DNA of 51,910 bases from Terriglobia bacterium (lineage in GTDB: Bacteria > Acidobacteriota > Terriglobia > Acidiferrales > UBA7541), in NCBI GenBank assembly GCA_020073605.1, contig JAIQEW010000019.1, positions 1-51,910 of the forward strand, given 5' to 3'. Under the pieces are notes generated by a model. It ran no database searches and was not told the origin of the DNA. It saw only the letters and a program-made list of their open reading frames with translations. A program made the position numbers and the translations under genes. This document shows positions 45,182 through 51,910 of this stretch, piece by piece; positions within the stretch are counted from its first letter, which is position 1, and each line of letters starts with the position of its first letter.

Positions 45182-46117
45182 ATGGAATTCGATCAGTTGG
45201 AGACTTTCCTGGCCGTTGTAACGTACGGGGGATTCCACAAGGCGGCGGAAGCCCTTCACGTAAGCCAGCCGGCCGTCAGCGGGCGCATCCGGGCCCTTGA
45301 GGAATCACTCGGCGCGACCCTCTTCACCCGTGGCCGCGCAAACCCCACGCTCTCGGCCGCGGGAAAGGCACTACGCCCCCACGCCGAGCAGCTCCTGAGA
45401 ACCATCGCAATCGCTCGCCAGGCCGTGCACGAACTCCAGCCCCAGACGGCGGGAGCTCTGCGGATCGCGGCCTCTCTTTCTGTTTGCACCTACCTCTTGC
45501 CGGACGTGCTGCAGGACTACAAAGCAGCCAATTCCGGGGTCATGGTCCACCTGCGGTCGGGGAACTCCATGCAAGTGCTGAAAATGGTGCTCGACGGCGA
45601 GGCGGACATCGGCGTAGCGCGCTCGCTGCATCACCCCGGAGTCGAGACCATGACCCTGCGGGACGATCCGCTGATCCTTGTGGGGCACCCGGCGCACCCG
45701 ATGGCGCAGCAGCGGCGGGTCCACCTCGAAGAGATCGAATCCTGGCCGTTGATCTTCTACGACCGAGGGTCGAGCGATTGGACGCTCAGCCAAGGCCTGT
45801 TTCGGCGCGCCGGATTACTTCCGAACGCCGTGCTCGAGGTGGAGACGATCGAAGCGGCCAAGCGGATGGTCGAGCGCAAACTCGGCTTCAGCTTTTTGCC
45901 GCAGATCGCGCTGACCCAGGAACTCCGCCAGCGCAAGCTGGTATCGGTGGAGATCGTCGATGCCGAGCCGCTGCATCGCAATCTCGATGTCATCCATCCG
46001 CGCCACCGGCCGCTCGCGAAGGAAGCGCAGGATCTTCTCAGCCTGTTGCGGACCGCCGCCGATACGGCTCTTCCACTCAATAATCCGCAGAGGCATCGAA
46101 AGGGCGCCGCGAAATAG
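45182..46117 (+). CDS. LysR-family transcriptional regulator
   Basis: 311 residues from ATG 45182, which has GGAGG 5 nt upstream; a longer frame from 45131 lacks one. The winged helix-turn-helix is standard (FDQLETFLAVVTYGGFHKAA, ALHVSQPAVSGRIRALEE, GATLFTRGRA, LSAAGKALRPHA), followed by a two-lobed substrate-binding domain (GALRIAASLSVCTYLLPDVL, GEADIGVARS, IETIEAAKRMVERKLGFSFL in part). The effector is unknown. An operator-like palindrome just upstream suggests autoregulation and control of the divergent PilZ gene. Confidence 0.93.
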   Translation: MEFDQLETFLAVVTYGGFHKAAEALHVSQPAVSGRIRALEESLGATLFTRGRANPTLSAAGKALRPHAEQLLRTIAIARQAVHELQPQTAGALRIAASLSVCTYLLPDVLQDYKAANSGVMVHLRSGNSMQVLKMVLDGEADIGVARSLHHPGVETMTLRDDPLILVGHPAHPMAQQRRVHLEEIESWPLIFYDRGSSDWTLSQGLFRRAGLLPNAVLEVETIEAAKRMVERKLGFSFLPQIALTQELRQRKLVSVEIVDAEPLHRNLDVIHPRHRPLAKEAQDLLSLLRTAADTALPLNNPQRHRKGAAK

Positions 46118-46148
46118 CCCGCGCCGATTTTCGGATCTGTGATCCGGA

Positions 46149-46502
46149 CTACTTGGCCGGAGCCACGGAGTCCACGCTCACGGTGTCGCCCCGGAGCTTA
46201 CCTTTCAAGATGACCTTTTGCCCGGCGTACTTGTCCAGTTCGGCCGAATCGCCGCGCAGGTTGTACACCTTGTCGCCTACAACCAGGGCAAAACCCTGTC
46301 CGCCCTTCACACACATTCGCACACAATCCGCCGTGCTCATCTTGGTCATCGAGTGTTTCGCTCCGCACATTGCATCACTTACAATCCCCGTAAGGGTCGT
46401 GTCCGCTCCTGTGTCCTGGGCCTTGGTGTGAATCGCCACAGAGCCGAACACAACCGCTACTGCTAGAGCAACGATCGTCTTCCGCAAGAACATCGCGTTC
46501 AT
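46149..46502 (-). CDS. Small secreted Cys/His protein (acidobacterial family), downstream of the RND pump
   Basis: 117 residues from the ATG at 46500-46502, preceded by GGAG; an ATG 30 nt upstream is less likely. A signal peptide (FLRKTIVALAVAVVFGSVAI) is followed by LTGIVSDAMCGAKHSMTKM, DCVRMCVKGGQGFALVVGD and a short beta part (YNLRGDSAELDKYAG, VILKGKLRGDTVSVDS) like an OB fold. The pattern C-G-A-K-H...C..MC suggests a metal or redox site. It lies 78 bp after the CusA-like gene in the same direction and may belong to the same operon. I recall similar proteins from Acidobacteria, without known function. Confidence 0.78.
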   Translation of the reverse strand: MNAMFLRKTIVALAVAVVFGSVAIHTKAQDTGADTTLTGIVSDAMCGAKHSMTKMSTADCVRMCVKGGQGFALVVGDKVYNLRGDSAELDKYAGQKVILKGKLRGDTVSVDSVAPAK

Positions 46503-46580
46503 CAGTCTTCTCCTTTGTCCGTCGTTTTGCATTCGTACTTTTTCCAGCCTTGCAAATGCTGAAACAAAACCTTCACAACG

Positions 46581-49500
46581 CTACGCATCCGGTGGCTCCT
46601 TGAGACGCAAACTTCCGCGGCGCAGCGCGCGCTCCTTCATGAGTGCAAAGAACACCGGCACGAGAATCAGGACGTGGATCGTGGACGTGATCATGCCGCC
46701 GACGATGGGGGCGGCAATGGGCTTCATAACGTCGGCTCCGACGCCGGTTTCCCAGAGGATCGGAACCAGACTGGCGAGAACCACGCAAACGGTCATGAGC
46801 TTTGGCCGGAGGCGCTGCACGGCACCCTCCATGACTGCTGCTTCGACGTCCTCGCGGACAAGCGGCACGCCTGTCGCCAGCCGGCGTTCGAGAGCTTCAT
46901 GGAGATAGACGACCATGACCACGCCGGTCTCAACGGCGATCCCAAACAGGGCAATGTAGCCCACCCAAACGGCTACGCTGAAGTTGTAGCCCAGAAGCCT
47001 CTGCAATATGAGACCTCCGGTTGCAGCATAGATCGTGGGGAAAATCAGCACGGCGGCCTCGACCACGGAACGAAATATCATGTAAAGCAGAAAGAAAATC
47101 GCCAGAAACACGACCGGCAGAATCACGCGAAGGCGCTCTTTCGCCCGCAGCTCGAACTCGTATTCGCCCGACCATTTGTAGGTGTAGCCCGCGGGCAACG
47201 CCAGCTTCTGGCGCAGGGCGGCGTCCGCCTGCTGGACGAATCCGCCGTAGTTCTTGGTGTTCAGGTCGATATAGACGTAGCCGGTTAGCGCGCCATCTTC
47301 GTCGCGAATCATGGCCGGCCCGCGCGAAAACGAAATCGTGGCGACTTCATTGATGGGAATCTGCGCGCCCGTGGGGGTCGCGATGAGCACCTGGCGCAAA
47401 GCTTCGACGTTGTCGCGGAAATCCCGGTTATAGCGGACGTTGACAGGATATCTCTCGCGGCCTTCGATGTTCTCCGTCACCGTCTCCCCTCCAATGCCCG
47501 ACGTGATTGCCTGCTGGACGTCCGCGACCGTCAGACCGTAGCGCGCGGCTTCCTCTCGATTGACTTCGATGTTTACGTAGAACCCTTGCGAAACGCGCTC
47601 GGCAAAGACCGACCGCATTTCCGGCAAGCCCGTCAGCACCTGCTGCACCTGCGCGCCTAATTGCTGGATGCCGTCGAACGTCGGGCCCTGAATCTTCATA
47701 CCCAGCGGCGTCTTGATTCCAGTCAGCTCCATATCCAGGCGATTCTCGACAGGCATCGTCCAGGTATTCGAGATACCCGGGAATTGCAGCTTCGCGTCCA
47801 TTTCCTGGATCAGCTTTTCGTACGTCATGCCCGGGCGCCACTGGTCGCGGGGTCTGAGCATGATGGTCGTGTCGTACATGTCGAGCGGCGCGTTGTCCGT
47901 GGCGGTATCCGAGCGACCCACCGTGCCGAACACGGTTTCCACTTCCGGGAACGAGCGGATAATCCTGTCCTGCTCCTGCATCAACTGCGTGGCCTGCCCA
48001 ATGGAAATGCCCGGCAAAGCAGTAGGCATGTAAAGGGCCGAGCCTTCGTAAAGAGGCGGCATGAACTGACTGCCGATTTTCAGCGCCAAGGGAAGAGTTA
48101 CAACCAGGAATAGAAGGTTCAGCACGAGTGTGGTCTTGCGATACCGCAAGCAGAGTCGCAGAACCGGCAAATACACGGCCTGCGCGACGCGGGAGAGCGG
48201 GTTTCGTGACTCCGGACGGAGGCGTCCCCGAACGAACATCACCATCAAGACCGGAACAAGAGTAATGGCCAGGATCGAGGAAAAACCAACGGCGAGCGTC
48301 TTCGTCCAGGCAAGAGGACTGAACATGCGGCCTTCTTGCGCCTCCAGCAGAAAGACCGGCAAGAACGAAACGACGATAATCACCAGCGAGAAGAAGATCG
48401 CCGGCCCGACCTGCTTCGCAGCATTCAACAAAATTCGGCGGCGCTCCGGCTCGGCGATATTGCCGGATTCCGCTTCCTGCCGCTCCGAAAGATGACGGTA
48501 ACCGTTTTCGACCATCACGATCGCAGCGTCCACCAGCACTCCAATCGCCAGCGCCAATCCCCCGAGCGACATGATGTTGGAGCTGACGTGGAGGTAATAC
48601 ATCGGCACAAAGGACGCGGTCACCGCGATCGGCAAGCTCAGGATCGGAATGAAGGCGGAACGGAAATGGAAGAGGAAAACGATGATCACCAGGCTCACGA
48701 TGATCACTTCTTCGATCAAGTCGCGCTCGAGCGTCTTGATGGAGGCGCGGATCAAATCCGATCGATCGTAGCCGGAAATCACCTCGACGCCGGGCGGCAG
48801 CGAAGGCTGAATCTCCGCGAGCTTCTGCTTCACGCCATTGATAACCGTCAAGGCGTTCATCCCGTAGCGCATCACGACGATCCCGCCGACGGCCTCGCCC
48901 TCTCCCTGCCACTCGGCGGCTCCTTCGCGAATGTCGGGCCCGAATGTTACGGTTCCCAGATCACGGACGAGAACTGCTGTGCCGTTCTTGGTCGCCACCG
49001 GGACGGTTTCCAGATCCTTCAGCGATCGCAGATAGCCCAGCCCTCGAACCATGTACTCGGCGCCACCCATTTCGAGCACGCGCCCGCCTACTTCGTTCGT
49101 GCTTCCCCGCACTTTTTCGATGACGGTCGAAAGCGGAATCCCGTAGGCCCGCAACTTTCCGGGATCGAGATTCACTTGATACTGGCGGACGAAGCCGCCG
49201 ATCGTAGCGACCTCAGCGACGCCGGGCACGGTCTCAAGTTGGTAACGCAGGTACCACTCCTGAACGCTGCGCAGATCGGCCAGACTGTGCCGATGGGTGC
49301 GATCCACCACCACGTACTCATAGATCCAACCTGCGCCGGTTGCATCGGGTCCAATGGCGGGGCGAACGCCCTCCGGCAGGCGTCCCTGAATTTGCTGCAG
49401 GTATTCGATGACGCGCGACCGCGCCCAATAGAGATCGGTGCCGTCTTCAAACACGACGAATACGTAGGAATCTCCAAACATGGTCTGCGCCCTTACGGCT

Positions 49501-49739
49501 TTAACGTGAGGGGCAGCCAGAAGAGCCGTAACAATCGGATAGGAAACCTGATCTTCGATGATGCTCGGAGGCTCCCCTTCCCACGACGTGTGGATGATGA
49601 CTTCCACATCGGAAATGTCGGGCAGGGCGTCCAGAGGAATGCGGCGCATGGCCCAGATTCCCGCCAGCACGAGCACGAGTGTTCCCGTGAAAACGAGAAA
49701 GCGATTCCGCGCGCACCAATCGATCCATCGGGATATCAC
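46581..49739 (-). CDS. cusA: CusA/CzcA-type heavy-metal efflux RND pump
   Basis: 1052 residues from GTG 49739, one base after the adaptor stop. The inner-membrane proton-driven pump of a tripartite system has 12 spans and two large periplasmic loops. The motif AIGVLVDAAIVMVENGYRHL matches CusA-type (monovalent Cu/Ag) pumps rather than CzcA, as do APLDMYDTTIMLRPRDQWRPG, ENRLDMELTGIKTPLGMKI and EINREEAARYG-like segments (VNREEAARYGLTVADVQ). The N-terminus DWCARNRFLVF and the C-terminal VLASLVPILWETG, DVMKPIAAPIVGGM are family sequences. Metal specificity is inferred from similarity. Confidence 0.94.
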   Translation of the reverse strand: MISRWIDWCARNRFLVFTGTLVLVLAGIWAMRRIPLDALPDISDVEVIIHTSWEGEPPSIIEDQVSYPIVTALLAAPHVKAVRAQTMFGDSYVFVVFEDGTDLYWARSRVIEYLQQIQGRLPEGVRPAIGPDATGAGWIYEYVVVDRTHRHSLADLRSVQEWYLRYQLETVPGVAEVATIGGFVRQYQVNLDPGKLRAYGIPLSTVIEKVRGSTNEVGGRVLEMGGAEYMVRGLGYLRSLKDLETVPVATKNGTAVLVRDLGTVTFGPDIREGAAEWQGEGEAVGGIVVMRYGMNALTVINGVKQKLAEIQPSLPPGVEVISGYDRSDLIRASIKTLERDLIEEVIIVSLVIIVFLFHFRSAFIPILSLPIAVTASFVPMYYLHVSSNIMSLGGLALAIGVLVDAAIVMVENGYRHLSERQEAESGNIAEPERRRILLNAAKQVGPAIFFSLVIIVVSFLPVFLLEAQEGRMFSPLAWTKTLAVGFSSILAITLVPVLMVMFVRGRLRPESRNPLSRVAQAVYLPVLRLCLRYRKTTLVLNLLFLVVTLPLALKIGSQFMPPLYEGSALYMPTALPGISIGQATQLMQEQDRIIRSFPEVETVFGTVGRSDTATDNAPLDMYDTTIMLRPRDQWRPGMTYEKLIQEMDAKLQFPGISNTWTMPVENRLDMELTGIKTPLGMKIQGPTFDGIQQLGAQVQQVLTGLPEMRSVFAERVSQGFYVNIEVNREEAARYGLTVADVQQAITSGIGGETVTENIEGRERYPVNVRYNRDFRDNVEALRQVLIATPTGAQIPINEVATISFSRGPAMIRDEDGALTGYVYIDLNTKNYGGFVQQADAALRQKLALPAGYTYKWSGEYEFELRAKERLRVILPVVFLAIFFLLYMIFRSVVEAAVLIFPTIYAATGGLILQRLLGYNFSVAVWVGYIALFGIAVETGVVMVVYLHEALERRLATGVPLVREDVEAAVMEGAVQRLRPKLMTVCVVLASLVPILWETGVGADVMKPIAAPIVGGMITSTIHVLILVPVFFALMKERALRRGSLRLKEPPDA

Positions 49740-49740
49740 G

Positions 49741-50220
49741 TTACATTCCCCCTGTGGAGTTCAGGCTCAGTTGCTTGCGGGCAATGGTTTGGCCACCTTT
49801 TCGCGCCAAAATGGTCACCTGCCACGTTCCGCCACTGCCAAGCTGGCCCGAGCCTTCGTACGTGCCACTTCCCTTCTCTGACAGGTTCACGACCGTGCGC
49901 ATGGCGGGCATTCCCATGTCCGGCATCGCGGGCATGAAGAACGTCACAGTCACATTGGCGTCTGAAACTGCCGCGCCAGCCGGGTCTGCAAGTTTCACGC
50001 GAAATACATTGCTGCCCTTGTGCGGAGGGTCAGGATCTGAGGTGAGCTCCGCTGTACCCTGCGGAACATTCATCGCCGCAGCAGCGCCCGCTCCGGGCGG
50101 AGGTGGAACGAACGAACCGAGGGCAGCCTGGAGCTCGCTTTCCGAATCGATGAGGAAGTTGGCCGATGTGATGATCTGCTCACCGGCATCCAGCCCTTTC
50201 AAAACGATCACGTCATCTCC
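49741..50220 (-). pseudogene. cusB: RND efflux adaptor (CusB-like), C-terminal part only, truncated at a junction
   Basis: About 160 residues remain. From the right: GDDVIVLKGLDAGEQIITSA and FLIDSESELQAALGSF are the end of a CusB-type membrane-fusion protein, then a Pro-rich linker (VPPPPGAGAAAAMNV) and a FixH/YtkA-like domain (VFRVKLADPAGAAVSDANV, FFMPAMPDMGMPAMR, YEGSGQLGSGGTWQVTILAR). The Met-rich stretch in this domain is suggestive of copper handling. Translation upstream of GDD (FFFGTS) has no resemblance to an adaptor, so the gene is cut near 50220. It is one base before the pump start. It may be intact in the real genome. Confidence 0.82.
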
Positions 50221-50232
50221 CGGGGACGTACC
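50218..50232. other. Junction between two unrelated sequences
   Basis: Two oppositely oriented genes both lose their 5' parts here: CusB-like on the minus strand and an M16 peptidase on the plus strand. Base and codon composition change at the same point. No insertion-sequence end is visible. An assembly chimera is most likely; see findings. Confidence 0.65.
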
Positions 50233-50902
50233 GAAGAAGAACCTCAGGGAAGTCAAGCAGCAGCCCAAGCAGGTGATCTACCTGATCGACCGGCCGGGCT
50301 CCGTCCAGTCCATGGTCATCGCGGGCCACGTGGCCCCGCCCAAGGCGAACCCCGACGAGATCGCCATCGATGCGCTGAACTGGGTGCTGGGCGGCAGCTT
50401 CATCTCGCGGATCAACATGAACATCCGCGAGGACAAACACTGGAGCTACGGCGCGTCGAGCTTCGTGGTCGAGGCGTCCGGCCAGAGGCCGTTCGTGGTC
50501 TTCACCTCGGTGCAATCGGACAAGACGAAGGAGACCCTGGCGGAGATCGCGAAGGAAGTCAGGGGACCCATCGGCGCCCGCCCGCTGACCGCCGTGGAGC
50601 TCGCGCAGGCCCAGAGCGGCCTGACCCTCGCGCTCCCGGGCTCCTGGGAGACCGCCAGAGCCGTCGGCGGCTCCATCGCGGAGCTGGTGCGGTTCGGTCT
50701 CCCGGACGACTACTTCGCCACCTACGCGAAGAAAGTTCGCGCGCTCGGCGTCGCGGACGAGGCGACGGCGGCGGCCAAGCTCCTCCACCCCGACAACATG
50801 GTCTGGGTGGTGGTGGGCGATCGGTCGAAGATCGAGGGCCCGATCCGGGAGCTCGGCTGGGGCGATCTCAAGCTGCTCGACGCCGACGGCAACCCGCTCT
50901 GA
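50228..50902 (+). pseudogene. M16 (insulinase-like) peptidase, C-terminal fragment
   Basis: About 224 residues with no start of its own. The sequence PKKNLREVKQQPKQVIYLID, then RPGSVQSMVIAGHVAPPK, ALNWVLGGSFISRINMNIRE, DKHWSYGASSFV and SWETARAVGGSIAELVRFG-like blocks correspond to the C-terminal (non-catalytic) half of M16 peptidases. The catalytic HxxEH half is missing, because the left flank is the unrelated adaptor gene on the other strand. Codons end in G or C almost throughout, unlike genes to the left. It is convergent with the O-methyltransferase and separated from it by a strong hairpin. Confidence 0.82.
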
Positions 50903-50914
50903 CCGGCTTTCCCC

Positions 50915-50950
50915 GGCGCGCCCCGCCCCCTCGAAGGGTAGGGGCGCGCC
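50915..50950. terminator. Bidirectional hairpin between convergent genes
   Basis: GGCGCGCCCC (50915-50924) and GGGGCGCGCC (50941-50950) form a perfect 10-bp GC stem with a 16-nt loop that can pair further (CCCT/AGGG). It lies between the ends of the M16 fragment and the O-methyltransferase. It has no U tract, so it may be a transcription-blocking hairpin rather than a classic intrinsic terminator. Confidence 0.6.
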
Positions 50951-50953
50951 GTC

Positions 50954-51583
50954 TCACGACCTCACCGAGATCGTCACTCCGTCCCGGAGCGGGACGAGCG
51001 CCGTGAAGAACTCCCCGGACCCGTACAGCTCCCCGGTCAGCCCCAGAATGCCCCGCACCGCGGCGGCGCGGGGCCGCTTCTCCATGACCTCGCCGTGCCA
51101 GAGCATGTTGTCCGACACGAGGAGACCTCCGCGGCGCAGCAGCCTGGCGGCCAGCGGCGCGACCTTCGGGTAGTCCGCCTTGTCGATGTCGTTGAGGATC
51201 AGGTCGAATGGCCCCCGCTCGCGCGCGGCGATCTTAAGGGCGTCGCCGACCTCGATCCGCACGCGGTTGAGGAGGCCGGCCCTCTTCAGGAACGACTCCG
51301 CCTCCCGCGCCCGTTCGGGCGACCCCTCGGTGAGGACGACGAGCCCCTTCGGCCCCACCCCCTTCGCGAACCAGGTCGCGCTGTAGCCGAACCCGGATCC
51401 CAGCTCGAGCACGCGCCGCGCCCCCGTGGCGACCGTCAAGACCTGGAGGAGCCGGCCGACCTGGGGGCCGATGATCGGGAAGTCGCGCTCGGCGGCGAGC
51501 GCCTCCATCTCGCGCAGCACCGGGTCGTCGGTCGGAGCCAGGCCGCCGAGGTACCGGTTCACGCTGGGGTGGACGAGGTTCAT
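50954..51583 (-). CDS. Class I SAM-dependent O-methyltransferase (family 3)
   Basis: 209 residues, with GGAGG before the ATG at 51583. It matches the catechol/caffeoyl-CoA O-methyltransferase type: RDFPIIGPQVGRLLQVL, the SAM-binding VLELGSGFGYSATWFA, FDLILNDIDKADYPKVA with the metal-binding Asp residues, and LLVSDNMLWHGEV. ERARE and YGSGEFFTALVPLRDGVTIS complete the family. Third positions are nearly all G or C, as in the M16 fragment, supporting a different origin from the genes left of 50220. Substrate unknown. Confidence 0.92.
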   Translation of the reverse strand: MNLVHPSVNRYLGGLAPTDDPVLREMEALAAERDFPIIGPQVGRLLQVLTVATGARRVLELGSGFGYSATWFAKGVGPKGLVVLTEGSPERAREAESFLKRAGLLNRVRIEVGDALKIAARERGPFDLILNDIDKADYPKVAPLAARLLRRGGLLVSDNMLWHGEVMEKRPRAAAVRGILGLTGELYGSGEFFTALVPLRDGVTISVRS

Positions 51584-51627
51584 GGGTGCCTCCGGGGGAA
51601 ATCTGCACGCATCACGTCATGTTGCGA

Positions 51628-51788
51628 GCGGCGGATCCCTGCATTTCGAAGGGTACGTCTGGCGGACTCGATTGCCGCCGAGAGGTGGGCCGCTGGCTCG
51701 TAAGTGTTACGGCCATCGAGCTCGTCGCTGCCCTGTGGCAAGTCGAAGCCGACCCGAACAGACCCTTCGAAATGCAGGGATCCGCCGC
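51628..51788. mobile_element. 161-bp element with 27-bp perfect terminal inverted repeats (MITE-like)
   Basis: The 27-bp segment at 51628-51654 (starting GCGGCGGATCC, ending CGAAGGGT) reappears exactly as its reverse complement at 51762-51788. Between them are 107 bp with no convincing gene, although the whole element is open in one frame. The 6-mer TTGCGA abuts the left end (51622-51627) and recurs at 51794-51799, 5 nt from the right end, so a target duplication is not clean. It occupies the gap between the O-methyltransferase and the final gene. Confidence 0.65.
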
Positions 51789-51851
51789 AACCATTGCGAC
51801 CGTTTACGCTAACATGGCATGACGAGTCCGGCGAGCGGAGGGACCCAGGCG

Positions 51852-51910
51852 ATGAGCGAGCTGCCGACCAGGGACGAGGCGATGGCGCTGCTCCGGCAGA
51901 TAAAAAAGGC
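51852..51910 (+). CDS. N-terminus of an unidentified protein, possibly HD-domain (runs off right edge)
   Basis: ATG 51852, with GGAGG about 10 nt upstream, opens a frame MSELPTRDEAMALLRQIKK that continues past the edge; an in-frame ATG at 51819 is an alternative start. The opening resembles that of HD-domain phosphohydrolases with LPTREEA.ALL near their N-terminus, but 19 residues are too few to be sure. Confidence 0.4.
   Translation, partial: MSELPTRDEAMALLRQIKK

Noticed and set aside
48336..49937. 533-codon plus-strand open frame
   Set aside because: Antisense to the CusA-like pump; His/Asp/Arg-rich shadow.
51622..51799. TTGCGA as target-site duplication of the inverted-repeat element
   Set aside because: The left copy abuts the element but the right copy is 5 nt away, and 6-mers recur by chance.
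1..51910. tRNA, rRNA or CRISPR arrays
   Set aside because: No intergenic stretch showed a T-loop-like GTTCRANNC context with cloverleaf arms, rRNA core sequence or regularly spaced repeats; the CAGAG blocks have no spacers.

Overview
The window looks like a piece of an Acidobacteriota genome, probably class Terriglobia or a relative. This rests on two adjacent secreted VWFA-related proteins of the acidobacterial type, three tandem Ser/Thr kinase/beta-propeller receptors, many small secreted TPR and orphan proteins, a TonB-C protein, GC near 60% and dispersed CAGAG-type intergenic repeats. The phylum call is inference from gene content; no rRNA is present.

Layout. 1-3480: 5' part of kdsB (minus), a pair of VWFA proteins (plus), a TonB-C protein (minus). 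3599-9732: uvrA followed by four tightly packed genes (TPR protein, two small secreted proteins, SprT-like metalloprotease). 9856-12799: hybrid histidine kinase, REC-PilZ response regulator, small TPR protein. 12905-17161: uvrC, short-chain fatty acid transporter, YtxH-like and DUF948-like envelope proteins. 17239-19618: iscS-mnmA (minus), which together supply sulfur for tRNA 2-thiouridine, preceded by a cluster of GTGTGACAC elements. 19949-28162: three tandem transmembrane Ser/Thr kinases joined by ATGA overlaps or very short gaps. 28322-30604: LiaF-like membrane protein and a SAM hydroxide adenosyltransferase flanked by CAGAG repeats. 30630-33822: CNNM/CBS transporter plus an oppBC-type permease pair, translationally coupled (minus). 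33993-37560: DUF1572 protein (minus), then xseB-ispA-tlyA-nadK. 37581-46117: GAF-GAF-phosphatase, hpt, a small membrane protein, a long eukaryote-like formate-THF ligase, a DinB protein, isocitrate lyase, a PilZ protein and a LysR regulator with a strong palindromic operator. 46149-50220: a CusA-like copper/silver RND pump, the C-terminal part of its adaptor, and a small secreted Cys/His protein.

At about 50220 the sequence changes abruptly. The adaptor gene (minus) and an M16 peptidase gene (plus) each lose their N-terminal part at the same point, and to the right GC and third-position GC rise sharply. The last 1.7 kb (M16 fragment, O-methyltransferase, a 161-bp element with 27-bp perfect terminal inverted repeats, the start of another gene) is therefore probably a chimeric assembly join or a recent recombination product and should not be trusted as the same genome without read evidence.

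Most genes are housekeeping (DNA repair, isoprenoid and NADP synthesis, C1 metabolism, glyoxylate shunt, tRNA modification) mixed with acidobacterial signalling genes. The parts most worth a second look are the kinase array with its duplication scar, the uvrA-linked operon ending in an SprT-like protease, the candidate operators, the eukaryote-type FTHFS, and the 50.2-kb junction with its inverted-repeat element.
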